Assembly (NCBI GenBank): GCA_964602655.1
Contig: CAZRSF010000021.1
Location: forward strand, 17,379 to 81,378
Direction of reading: 5' to 3'
Source of the DNA: Moduliflexus sp964602655
Lineage (GTDB): Bacteria; Moduliflexota; Moduliflexia; Moduliflexales; Moduliflexaceae
DNA length: 64,000 bases
A program made the position numbers and the translations under genes. How positions within the stretch are numbered: the first letter of the stretch is position 1; the number at the start of each line of letters is the position of its first letter. The notes under the pieces were generated by a model that saw only the letters and a list, made by a program, of their open reading frames with translations, made no database searches and was not told the DNA's origin. This document shows, one piece after another, positions 1-6,757 of this stretch.

Positions 1-2
1 AA

Positions 3-344
3 GGAGAACATGGCGAAGAAATGTATGTGATCAAAACCGGACAGGTCGGCGTGTACACCACATTGGTCGAGGAAGAAGGCGGCGTCAACGTGATTAAATC
101 AGACCAGGAACGTTTGCATCTTGCCACGTTGCAAGATGGCGATTTTTTCGGCGAGCAGGCGCTGATCACGAACGAACCTCGTTCAGCGACAATCATTGCG
201 ATCTCTGACGTGCACGCCCTGAAATTCACCAAGCATGATCTTGCGATAGTCGTCAAGCAGTATCCTCGTATCGGGACGCTTCTCAAAAAATACCATCAGC
301 AACGCATTGCTGATACCCTGGAATCGTTAAAGGCTATCTGGTGA
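3..344 (+). CDS. cyclic nucleotide-binding domain protein, C-terminal part (cut by window edge)
   Basis: The reading frame is open from base 3, so the start lies outside the window. The visible part reads GEHGEEMYVIKTGQVGVY and later FGEQALITNEPRSATI. The second stretch matches the phosphate-binding cassette of the cAMP/cGMP-binding (CRP-type) beta-roll, with the usual Glu and Arg. The domain ends in a helix and a short tail (KKYHQQRIADTLESLKAIW) with no helix-turn-helix after it. This is therefore probably a cyclic-nucleotide sensor domain at the C-terminus of a larger protein rather than a CRP-like regulator. The next gene starts 9 bases after the stop, suggesting one transcript. What lies N-terminal cannot be seen. 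Confidence 0.8.
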   Translation, partial: GEHGEEMYVIKTGQVGVYTTLVEEEGGVNVIKSDQERLHLATLQDGDFFGEQALITNEPRSATIIAISDVHALKFTKHDLAIVVKQYPRIGTLLKKYHQQRIADTLESLKAIW

Positions 345-353
345 CGGACAGTC

Positions 354-1640
354 ATGAGATATGATTCGGACCCTCAATTCGTAAGAAGAATCCTGGGAGA
401 AGTTGCGGCGCTCCAGAATGCGCTGGATCGCTTCATTAAGTCGAAAGGCGTTGCTGAGCATGTGTTCGATGAGTTAGCGCCGCTTGTGTTGTCCGTTTCT
501 TCCACGCTTGATCATTTCATCCAACTGCATACCCTGAATCCTCAATTTTCGTTAAGCCGTTTCAGCGCGCATTACATTGAAAAGACATTGTCAGCCAGTT
601 CAGAAACGATCTCGGCGCTCTTCCACCGCAAAGAATTTGCGAGCGTCGAGGCGCAGGTCGAATGGAATTTTACGCATTTTATCGCCCCCAGGCCGAACGG
701 CAGCAATGAACAACTGTTGGTCAATATCTATAAAAAAATCTCGCAAACGTTAGATACCTATTACGCCGAACGCGTCAGAAATATGCACATCGCTGCCGTG
801 TTGAACGAATGCGTCGGCTGGACCGAGCACATCAACACGCACGGACATCATGATGTGCACGGCGTGATTATTTTTGCCGAAAAAGTCGCTCGCGACAGCG
901 CGGTTGTTGATCAACGAGTGGAATTGGTGAAAGAAATTTGCCAATCGCTCACGGAAAAAGTCGTGATTCCCGATATTTCCGACGAAGCCGAAATCGTGCG
1001 AACGGCCTCTGCGTTGGGGCAGATGTTTTCGTTCTATCTGCTTGATCTCTATCAGGCATTGTTAGAAGACCTGGAAATTATTGCGCTGGCTGACAAAGAC
1101 TTTCGCATTTTCGAAGCATACTGCCGGGAACATGATATTGATATTTATGAAGAATATCAAGATGTCCTCCAGACGCATTTTCATAACTACGTGCAAATCG
1201 TCAACGAGGATATTCTCACCAGTCTCGAACTCGTGCGGACAGCGAATCTGATTCTTGCCGCAGACGCGACGCATAAACGCTACCTTGACATCGAAATTCC
1301 CGAGGAAATCGTGGGAGAAAACCTTTCGCGCGATATGCGTATGCTGGAACAGGCCATTCAAAAATTGCGGCGCGGCTTCCCTGAAGCCGTAGATGGATAT
1401 TGGACAACCTTGCAGAAAATCCGAAAATTCAAAGGAGAAATTATCAAACCTGCGATTGAAGTCTATGGCACATATTTACGGTCGCAGCAAGATTTTTTCA
1501 AACAACTTTCACAGCATCAGACGCGCTGGATCCCGATTTTGGACAGCGCGTTGGCCTGCCTTGATCCGCAAGACGATTTTTATCAGAAATGCCAGAAATT
1601 GAAAGAGAAAATAGATCAATTCGTCGCCAAAGAGGAATAA
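354..1640 (+). CDS. unknown 428-aa protein
   Basis: I do not recognise a family. It is a soluble-looking, mostly helical, acidic protein without a signal peptide or membrane segment, and without obvious catalytic motifs or cysteine clusters. The ATG at 354 follows the previous stop by 9 bases without a clear ribosome binding site, so translation may be coupled to the cyclic-nucleotide-binding gene. It is followed 13 bases later by a nucleotidyltransferase gene. The context suggests an accessory or target protein of the cyclic-nucleotide sensor, but that is inference. Codon use looks like its neighbours. Confidence 0.75.
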   Translation: MRYDSDPQFVRRILGEVAALQNALDRFIKSKGVAEHVFDELAPLVLSVSSTLDHFIQLHTLNPQFSLSRFSAHYIEKTLSASSETISALFHRKEFASVEAQVEWNFTHFIAPRPNGSNEQLLVNIYKKISQTLDTYYAERVRNMHIAAVLNECVGWTEHINTHGHHDVHGVIIFAEKVARDSAVVDQRVELVKEICQSLTEKVVIPDISDEAEIVRTASALGQMFSFYLLDLYQALLEDLEIIALADKDFRIFEAYCREHDIDIYEEYQDVLQTHFHNYVQIVNEDILTSLELVRTANLILAADATHKRYLDIEIPEEIVGENLSRDMRMLEQAIQKLRRGFPEAVDGYWTTLQKIRKFKGEIIKPAIEVYGTYLRSQQDFFKQLSQHQTRWIPILDSALACLDPQDDFYQKCQKLKEKIDQFVAKEE

Positions 1641-1653
1641 GACCGAGAAACGC

Positions 1654-2409
1654 ATGAAAGCCATGATTTTTGCCGCCGGATTCGGGACGCGGCTGCGCCC
1701 GTTGACCGATTCCTGCCCGAAAGCCTTGATTCCGATACAAGGAACGCCATTGCTGGAAATTGCGATTCAACGATTGCAGCAGGCGGGCGTTCGGGAAATC
1801 ATAATCAATGCGCATTATTTCGCCGACCTGATTTTCGAATTTGTGCGGCAGCGCGATCCCTCGGACGTGACGATTCAGGTGTCCGACGAACGCGATCTGC
1901 TCTTAGACACTGGCGGCGGACTCAAAAAAGCCGCCTGGTTTTTTGAGGACGGACAGCCGTTTTTCGCGCACAATGTTGATGTCGTCTCCGATGTTGATTT
2001 ATCGGCATTATATCAATTCCACTGCGCCCATCCTGACGCGCTTGCGACGTTATGCGTCATGAATCGCCCCTCGACGCGCAAATTATTGTTCGATCTGCGC
2101 GGACGCTTGTGCGGCTGGGAACATCAAGGGCGCGGCGAGCAGAAGATCGCGCGAACGCCTGCTGACGGAACATGGCAGGCATTCGCGTTCAGCGGCATTC
2201 ACGTGATCAGCCCGACGCTCTTTGCAGTCATGCCAGAACAAACCGTGTTTTCAATGATCGACGTCTATCTCCAGGCCGCGTCAACCAGCGACATTCTGGC
2301 ATATCCGCACGATCAGGGCTACTGGATTGATGTCGGCACGCCGGAACGATTGGCGCAAGCAGAACAATTTTTTCGACCAGGGGGAACAAAAATCGTATGG
2401 CCTCGTTGA
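1654..2409 (+). CDS. sugar-phosphate nucleotidyltransferase, MurU-like
   Basis: The N-terminus MKAMIFAAGFGTRLRPLTD followed by PKALIPI is the NTP-binding signature of the NTP_transferase family, with the catalytic Arg and Lys. NVDVVSDVDL supplies the metal-binding aspartates, and the protein ends near GYWIDVGTPERLAQAE, also typical. At 251 aa it has no left-handed beta-helix acyltransferase extension. In length it resembles MurU (N-acetylmuramate-1-phosphate uridylyltransferase) or short mannose-1-phosphate guanylyltransferases. The usual partner kinase (AmgK-like) is not visible here, so the substrate is undecided. The stop overlaps the start of the next gene by 13 bases, indicating coupled translation. 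Confidence 0.85.
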   Translation: MKAMIFAAGFGTRLRPLTDSCPKALIPIQGTPLLEIAIQRLQQAGVREIIINAHYFADLIFEFVRQRDPSDVTIQVSDERDLLLDTGGGLKKAAWFFEDGQPFFAHNVDVVSDVDLSALYQFHCAHPDALATLCVMNRPSTRKLLFDLRGRLCGWEHQGRGEQKIARTPADGTWQAFAFSGIHVISPTLFAVMPEQTVFSMIDVYLQAASTSDILAYPHDQGYWIDVGTPERLAQAEQFFRPGGTKIVWPR

Positions 2410-3332
2410 TGTTTCCATTTCGCGATATTATTCATCTCAGTAAAAATTCGGACATTCCGCATATTTACGATGTGGATATGAATCACCTTGACGAGTTGAA
2501 ACGCTATCACTCGGTTGAGAGTCATATTGTTCTCTACCCCTACAGCCGTAAAGTCGGCTCGAATCATATCAGATTTTACCCGTTCGAAGAGTATGTTCAC
2601 GATATTCTCAGCCATCAAAAATCCGCCTACGAGCAAATCGCCAGCCAGTTCAATAAATTCCTCGGCATTTTTTTAGGCATCGTAATCACTGGTATTTTTG
2701 CCGTCTTCAATCCGAAGGATTTGCTCTCAGTCCAATCGATCATGTCGGTCATGGGCGCGTATTTTGTGGGCAAAGAACTGTGGGATGACGTGGAAAACGC
2801 GCTGATTCAACTGACCAAACATTGGCGGGTGAAATACGTGGACAATTACTATTCGTACCGGCTCGAAAAATATACCACGCTGGCCATGTATTCCAGCTTT
2901 GCGAAAAAACAGCGCTACGGCAAAACCACGCTGCTGCCGGAGTTTATTGATTTTATCGAGCAGAGCAATTCCCAGACCTTACGCATGTATTTCAATATGG
3001 CGGATATCGATCTTGAGCAATGCTGCGACGGCGAATATTCCACGACGCGCCACCTCTTTTCCATTCACATCAATCCCGATCTCTTGGACGAATTCGAGCA
3101 GGACAGCTTTTTATTCGGCGTGAAACTCAGCCTGAACAAGAAATTTCTCGGCGTGACCCGCAGCTCTGAACTGTTCCAATCATTCCACAACGGGGCGCAA
3201 GGCGCATTGGACGAGTCTGGCGTCTGGCACGATGGCAGCATTTTCTATCGCAACACCATGACCATCGGACGGCTCAAATTTTTTCTGAAAAGCGGGATTA
3301 TGCCGCAGCAAGCCATCATCGCGCGGAGTTAA
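2397..3332 (+). CDS. unknown membrane protein (two central membrane segments)
   Basis: No family recognised. The 311-aa protein has a soluble N-terminal region of about 85 residues rich in His and Tyr. Two closely spaced hydrophobic segments follow (around residues 88-105 and 111-128, containing FLGIFLGIVITGIFAVF). The C-terminal soluble region is about 180 residues. The hairpin-like membrane anchor suggests that both soluble parts face the same side. The start at 2397 lies inside the preceding gene and has AGGGGGAA about 10 bases upstream; an in-frame ATG at 2409 directly overlapping the previous stop is an alternative. It is the last gene of the first operon. Confidence 0.75.
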   Translation: MASLMFPFRDIIHLSKNSDIPHIYDVDMNHLDELKRYHSVESHIVLYPYSRKVGSNHIRFYPFEEYVHDILSHQKSAYEQIASQFNKFLGIFLGIVITGIFAVFNPKDLLSVQSIMSVMGAYFVGKELWDDVENALIQLTKHWRVKYVDNYYSYRLEKYTTLAMYSSFAKKQRYGKTTLLPEFIDFIEQSNSQTLRMYFNMADIDLEQCCDGEYSTTRHLFSIHINPDLLDEFEQDSFLFGVKLSLNKKFLGVTRSSELFQSFHNGAQGALDESGVWHDGSIFYRNTMTIGRLKFFLKSGIMPQQAIIARS

Positions 3333-3367
3333 GGCATCCCCCGAACATTCCTATTGACACGATCTGA

Positions 3368-3416
3368 GGAGTGCGAAAGTGAAGCTTTCGCTGTCAAAGC
3401 TTCGCCTTGACACTCC
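3368..3416. repeat. three-way-junction palindromic element, copy 1
   Basis: An outer stem GGAGTG (3368-3373) pairs with CACTCC (3411-3416). Inside are two adjacent hairpins: GCGAAAG/CTTTCGC at 3373-3391 and GTCAAAG/CCTTGAC at 3393-3411. A second element of almost the same size and layout lies at 44913-44960. The element sits upstream of the PII-like gene and could act as a processing site, terminator or mobile non-coding repeat. Confidence 0.65.
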
Positions 3417-3468
3417 TGAAGCGGAGTCGATAGTCATAAATAATGCTATACTTAGAAATTGTGTTACC

Positions 3469-3816
3469 ATGAAACTCTTAGTGTTCGTGCTGAATAAAGA
3501 AGAATTATTGGATGAAGTGCTGGTGGCGTATGTCGAAGCGGGCATTACCGGGGCAACGATCCTCGATTCCGAGGGGATGGGGCGATTTCTGACCTACGAA
3601 GTGCCGCTGTTTGCGGCGTTCAAAGATTTTATGAAAGGGAATAAGCCGTATAATAAAACGATCTTTTCAGTGGTCACGCACGAAGAACGGATTCCGAAAT
3701 TGGAAAAACTGCTGGATAACGTCTGCGGCAATCTCGATGAACCCGGCACCGGAATTTTGTTTACCGTGCCGATTGATTATGCGCGAGGGCTGGTCAAAGA
3801 GGAAGAGGAGGAATGA
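3469..3816 (+). CDS. PII-like signalling protein
   Basis: The 115-aa product starts MKLLVFVLNKEELLDEVLVAYVEAG and ends PGTGILFTVPIDYARGLV, the ferredoxin-like fold pattern of PII (GlnB) relatives. The canonical T-loop with its uridylylated Tyr is absent, so it belongs to the divergent PII-like sensors, not true GlnB/GlnK. I chose ATG 3469 because residues coded upstream of it come from the palindromic element. The gene overlaps the PTS-IIA-like gene by ATGA, and both precede an antiporter operon. Inference: the pair regulates the transporter, as PII-like proteins beside transporters often do. The ligand is unknown. Confidence 0.75.
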   Translation: MKLLVFVLNKEELLDEVLVAYVEAGITGATILDSEGMGRFLTYEVPLFAAFKDFMKGNKPYNKTIFSVVTHEERIPKLEKLLDNVCGNLDEPGTGILFTVPIDYARGLVKEEEEE

Positions 3817-4280
3817 GCATGAAATTGTCGGAGATTTTGGATCGCCGCTGCATCAAGTTGGACATGTATGCGACCAAAAAGGCGGAAGCGATTGAAGAGT
3901 TGGTGAATCTGCTCTTGAAAACCGGAAACGTCTCAAGCATCAAAGGTCTGGCGGATGAACTCATGGCGCAAGAAGAAGTGGTTTCGACCGGTATTGGCGA
4001 AGGCGTCGCGATCCCGCATAAATTGGTCAGCCATGTGGAGCAGGCGGTCATGGCGTTTGGCCGGAAATCTGAGGGCATCAAATTCAATGCGATTGATAAG
4101 CAGCCGGTGACGCTGCTCTTTCTGATTTTAGGACCGAAAGGCAAACCGACCGAGCATCTGCAACTTTTAAGCAAATTATCGCGTTTCCTTCATCATGCGC
4201 AATTCAAAAACATGCTGCTGACGGCGCAAACCGCTGATGAAATTTGGGAGGCGTTGCGGCGGCAGGAAGAGATCGAGTAG
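3813..4280 (+). CDS. PTS EIIA (PtsN/fructose-type) domain protein
   Basis: A single EIIA domain of about 155 aa. The phosphoacceptor region STGIGEGVAIPHK contains the conserved active-site His (about residue 69), and PVTLLFLILGPKG plus HLQLLSKLSRFL match the rest of the domain. No EIIB, EIIC or HPr is near, so a regulatory role like EIIA-Ntr is more likely than sugar transport. It overlaps the PII-like gene by four bases and ends 8 bases before mrpE. Two ATGs (3813 and 3819) are possible. Stand-alone EIIA proteins are known to control ion transporters in other bacteria; a role here in gating the Mrp module is inference. Confidence 0.85.
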   Translation: MSMKLSEILDRRCIKLDMYATKKAEAIEELVNLLLKTGNVSSIKGLADELMAQEEVVSTGIGEGVAIPHKLVSHVEQAVMAFGRKSEGIKFNAIDKQPVTLLFLILGPKGKPTEHLQLLSKLSRFLHHAQFKNMLLTAQTADEIWEALRRQEEIE

Positions 4281-4288
4281 GAGAGTCC

Positions 4289-4801
4289 ATGAACGTCTCA
4301 ACGAAGTGGAAACTTGTCAGAATCGCCCTGACCACGCTCTATTTGATGGTGGGATGGGTGGTGTTTACAGGAACGATTGCCCCATCATCGCTCGTGTTAG
4401 GCTTCGGTTTTTGCCTCTTTATCGCGCTGCTCACGTACAGCATGTTCATTGACGAGCATGAAGCGCAGCGCCGTTCCCTGCTCCCTCGCGTCCATTGGCT
4501 GTTTGTGTTCATACTGGCAGTGGTGTACAAAATGTATATCGCCAGTTTCGAGGTGCTGCTCAACGTGATTCGCGGCAATATCAATCCGCGCGTCGTGCAT
4601 TTTCGCACCGCGCTGAAATCCGACGTGGCGCGCGTGATGTTAGCCAATGCCATCACCTTGACGCCCGGCACGATGACGCTGAATATTGACGATGATCATT
4701 TGATCGTTCACTGGCTCGACGCCAAAACCTTGCATTCCAAGTACGCAGGCGAGCTGATCAAAGGGGACTTCGAAGCCCTGTTGAAACGAGTGTTTATCTG
4801 A
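4289..4801 (+). CDS. mrpE: Na+/H+ antiporter subunit E (MrpE/MnhE, MbhA-like)
   Basis: A 170-aa membrane protein with the MrpE pattern: hydrophobic N-terminus with two to three membrane segments, then the conserved ANAITLTPGTMTL stretch and a C-terminal amphipathic domain ending DFEALLKRVF. The start at 4289 has GGAG at the right distance; a longer frame from 4244 lies inside the previous gene. It is the first of eight overlapping antiporter genes. In Mrp complexes subunit E is a structural membrane component required for assembly. The stop shares a base with the mrpF start. Confidence 0.92.
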   Translation: MNVSTKWKLVRIALTTLYLMVGWVVFTGTIAPSSLVLGFGFCLFIALLTYSMFIDEHEAQRRSLLPRVHWLFVFILAVVYKMYIASFEVLLNVIRGNINPRVVHFRTALKSDVARVMLANAITLTPGTMTLNIDDDHLIVHWLDAKTLHSKYAGELIKGDFEALLKRVFI

Positions 4802-5016
4802 TGATACTCTCATTCGACATCATGATCTATTTTTTCCTGTTCACGACCGTTGACCGCATGATCGGGCTGAATCTTGTGTCGGCGCAAGTGCTGGCGATGC
4901 TCGTGCTGTTAGCGGTCAAAGAACAGTTAGCGATGTATCTTGATGTCGCGCTGGTCTATGCGATTTTCGGCTTTGTGGGCATGTTGGCGATTACTCGTTA
5001 TTTCGGACGCCGGTAG
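4801..5016 (+). CDS. mrpF: Na+/H+ antiporter subunit F (MrpF/MnhF)
   Basis: Small 71-aa protein with three predicted membrane helices. It keeps the MrpF features TVDRMIGLNLVSAQ (Asp-Arg in the first loop) and YLDVALVYAIFGFVGMLAI. It starts at the TGATG overlap with mrpE. The family is an essential small subunit of the Mrp antiporter, also found as MbhB in membrane-bound hydrogenase. A GC hairpin follows directly after its stop. Confidence 0.92.
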   Translation: MILSFDIMIYFFLFTTVDRMIGLNLVSAQVLAMLVLLAVKEQLAMYLDVALVYAIFGFVGMLAITRYFGRR

Positions 5017-5036
5017 CGCGGGGCTGCATCCCCGCG
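5017..5036. repeat. short GC hairpin between mrpF and mrpG
   Basis: CGCGGGG pairs with CCCCGCG around a six-base loop, beginning immediately after the mrpF stop codon. The bases around the stop (CGGTAG) resemble one end of the 60-bp palindrome at 49008-49067, so it may be a decayed copy of that repeat. There is no T-run, so termination is unlikely. A role in mRNA processing within the operon is possible. Confidence 0.45.
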
Positions 5037-5057
5037 AAATGAATTTCTGGAGGAAGA

Positions 5058-5390
5058 ATGATGATCTGGCTGGCGCAACTCTTTTTGCTGCTTGGAATCA
5101 TTTTCAGCGTCATGGGCAATCTCGGCGCGTTGCTGTTTCCCGATGTCTATACTCGGCTTCAGGCGTCTTCGACATGCGGCACGACATCGATCTTTTCGAT
5201 TTTTATCGCGGCGCTGCTCGTCGAAGGGTTTTCGCCGCTCGCTGGAAAAATCATGGCGATCACGCTTTTTTTCATGATTTCCAGCCCGTTGTCATCCTAT
5301 ATTATCGCCCGTTTCGCCTGGAATCAGGATATTGTGGCATGGCGAAAATTCAAGCCGCGCCCGCCTGCCTCGGAGGATTCGACGGAATGA
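5058..5390 (+). CDS. mrpG: Na+/H+ antiporter subunit G (MrpG/MnhG)
   Basis: A 110-aa protein with three membrane helices. It carries the MrpG signature MGNLGALLFPDVYTRLQASSTCGTTS and the typical helix SSPLSSYIIARFAW. The start is preceded by GGAGGAAG. Subunit G is part of the E-F-G sub-assembly of Mrp complexes. The last four bases overlap the following MbhD-like gene (ATGA). Confidence 0.92.
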   Translation: MMIWLAQLFLLLGIIFSVMGNLGALLFPDVYTRLQASSTCGTTSIFSIFIAALLVEGFSPLAGKIMAITLFFMISSPLSSYIIARFAWNQDIVAWRKFKPRPPASEDSTE

Positions 5391-5620
5391 CCGAAATTCT
5401 GCTGGCAGTGCAAGTCGTCGTCTGTTGGTTGGCGCTTCAGGCGAAAGACCTGTTGAACGCGGTGATTTTTTTGTCCGTGTTCAGCTTGTTGAACGCGCTG
5501 TTTTTCTTTTATCTCCACGCGCCGGACGTGGCCTTGACCGAAGCGGCGGTCGGCGCAGGGATTTCGACCTTTATTTTCGTCTGGATTATTTATAAAACCG
5601 ACCGGCGTGACGGCGACTGA
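5387..5620 (+). CDS. MbhD-like antiporter subunit (DUF4040, MrpA C-terminal module)
   Basis: A 77-aa protein with three hydrophobic helices. LQAKDLLNAVIFLSVFSLLNALFF followed by APDVALTEAAVGAGIST is the hallmark of the DUF4040/MbhD family. In Bacillus-type Mrp this is part of the large MrpA subunit; in archaeal Mbh it is the separate MbhD. Here it is a free-standing gene starting in the overlap with mrpG. It is one of the core membrane subunits next to the ion path. Family knowledge supports the assignment; there is no NuoL-like MrpA portion upstream. Confidence 0.88.
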   Translation: MTEILLAVQVVVCWLALQAKDLLNAVIFLSVFSLLNALFFFYLHAPDVALTEAAVGAGISTFIFVWIIYKTDRRDGD

Positions 5621-5626
5621 TAATAA

Positions 5627-5657
5627 GCCCTGCCAGGGTTTCGAACCCTGGCAGGGC
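5627..5657. repeat. palindromic repeat family A, copy 1
   Basis: A 31-bp perfect palindrome with arms CCCTGCCAGGGTT / AACCCTGGCAGGG and centre TTCGAA. It lies between the MbhD-like and MbhE-like genes in the middle of the antiporter operon. There is no T-run. Confidence 0.9.
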
Positions 5658-5672
5658 TGTTTGACGGAAACA

Positions 5673-5936
5673 ATGACAAGCAAATGGCTGTATCATGGGA
5701 TCATTGCGGTGACGCTGTTCGCGTTCGGAGCGATCTTGCTCCGCTCGCTCGCCTTCCCGCCCGCGCCATCGGCAACGACCGTCTATTTTTTCCAACACGG
5801 CATCGCCGACACCGGCGCGATCAATCTCGTCACGGCGATTTATTTGGGCTACCGCGCCTTCGATACCCTCGGCGAAACGATTGTGCTGATGCTGGCGGTG
5901 TCGGGCGTCGTCTGGCTGATTGGGAAAAAATCATGA
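5673..5936 (+). CDS. MbhE-like antiporter subunit
   Basis: An 87-aa protein with two membrane helices. The DTGAINLVTAIYLGYRAFDTLGETIVLMLAVSGV stretch is diagnostic of the MbhE/MrpA C-terminal region. An ATG at 5607, in frame, would read through the family A palindrome and add 22 residues of repeat-encoded sequence. I prefer 5673, just after the repeat, although neither start has a strong ribosome binding site. The stop overlaps the next gene by four bases. It acts with the MbhD-like protein as a split form of the MrpA C-terminus. Confidence 0.85.
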   Translation: MTSKWLYHGIIAVTLFAFGAILLRSLAFPPAPSATTVYFFQHGIADTGAINLVTAIYLGYRAFDTLGETIVLMLAVSGVVWLIGKKS

Positions 5937-6349
5937 GAAAAACCGATATTCTGGACGTCGCGGCCAGAAAACTTGCGCCTTTCATCCTGCTGTTCGGCTG
6001 TTACGTCATCGCCTACGGTCATCTGTCCCCCGGCGGCGGATTTCAGGGCGGCGTCGTGCTGGCATCCGGAATCATTCTTTTGGCGCTCTGTCAGGGCGTC
6101 AAGCCGATCCAACGCCTGTTTCCGTCTCGCGCCATCAGCCTGACGGAAACGTTCGGGTTTCTCGCGTTTCTGCTGATCGGTCTGATTGGCCTGACGGTCA
6201 GCGGCTATTTTCTGTTCAATATTTTTCCGCCGGACAAGGCCGGAAACACCGCGAATGTCGGGTTTATTTTCGTATTGAACATGATCATCGGCCTGAAAGT
6301 CGGCGCAGGCATGACACTGATCTGTTTTTATCTGTTTTGGGATGAATAA
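5933..6349 (+). CDS. mrpB: Na+/H+ antiporter subunit B (MrpB/MnhB, MbhF-like)
   Basis: A 138-aa protein with four membrane helices. It shows the MnhB pattern: LAPFILLFGCYVIAYGHLSPGGGFQGGVVLASGIILLALC with the conserved HLSPGGGFQGG, and NVGFIFVLNMIIGLKVGAGMTL near the end. The start overlaps the preceding stop (ATGA). The family is a small Mrp membrane subunit conserved in both Mrp antiporters and energy-converting hydrogenases. Confidence 0.92.
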   Translation: MRKTDILDVAARKLAPFILLFGCYVIAYGHLSPGGGFQGGVVLASGIILLALCQGVKPIQRLFPSRAISLTETFGFLAFLLIGLIGLTVSGYFLFNIFPPDKAGNTANVGFIFVLNMIIGLKVGAGMTLICFYLFWDE

Positions 6350-6367
6350 ACGTTCGGGATTCGACAT

Positions 6368-6400
6368 AACCCTGCCAGGGTTCGAAACCCTGGCAGGGTT
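6368..6400. repeat. palindromic repeat family A, copy 2
   Basis: A 33-bp palindrome AACCCTG-C-CAGGGTT, CGA, AACCCTG-G-CAGGGTT in the 63-bp gap between mrpB and mrpC. This is the second copy inside the same operon. Confidence 0.9.
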
Positions 6401-6412
6401 GAGTCTGACATT

Positions 6413-6757
6413 ATGTTTGCAGGCGGCTTGATTCTGCTGATTTTTCTGCTGGGCGTGTGGGGACTTTTCGCCAAACGGAATGTGATCAAAAAAGTCATCG
6501 CGCTGAATATCATCAATAGCGCGGTCATCATGCTTTTCATCTACGTCGGCTCGTTTTCCGGTGAATCTGCGCCGATTCTCGTCGAGGGCGTGACGGAGAT
6601 CGTTGATCCGATTCCGCAGGCGCTCATGCTGACCGCCATCGTCGTCGGGATTTGCACGACGGCCTTAGCGCTCTCGCTCGTGTACAAAATGTATCAAAAA
6701 TATCAGTCCCTCGATATTGCCGAGATCGAACGGCAGATACGCCATGATCCATCATAA
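6413..6757 (+). CDS. mrpC: Na+/H+ antiporter subunit C (MrpC/MnhC, NuoK-like)
   Basis: A 114-aa, three-helix protein homologous to NuoK. GVWGLFAKRNVIKKVIALNIINSAVIMLFI carries the NuoK-type core, and DPIPQALMLTAIVVGICTTALALSLV is the classic MrpC/NuoK third helix. It overlaps the start of mrpD by 14 bases. In the complex it is part of the membrane proton or sodium path. Confidence 0.93.
   Translation: MFAGGLILLIFLLGVWGLFAKRNVIKKVIALNIINSAVIMLFIYVGSFSGESAPILVEGVTEIVDPIPQALMLTAIVVGICTTALALSLVYKMYQKYQSLDIAEIERQIRHDPS

Noticed and set aside
5627..5657. tRNA fragment suggested by the TTCGAA-containing T-arm-like core
   Set aside because: No acceptor, D or anticodon stem is present around any copy; only the T-arm-like shape remains.
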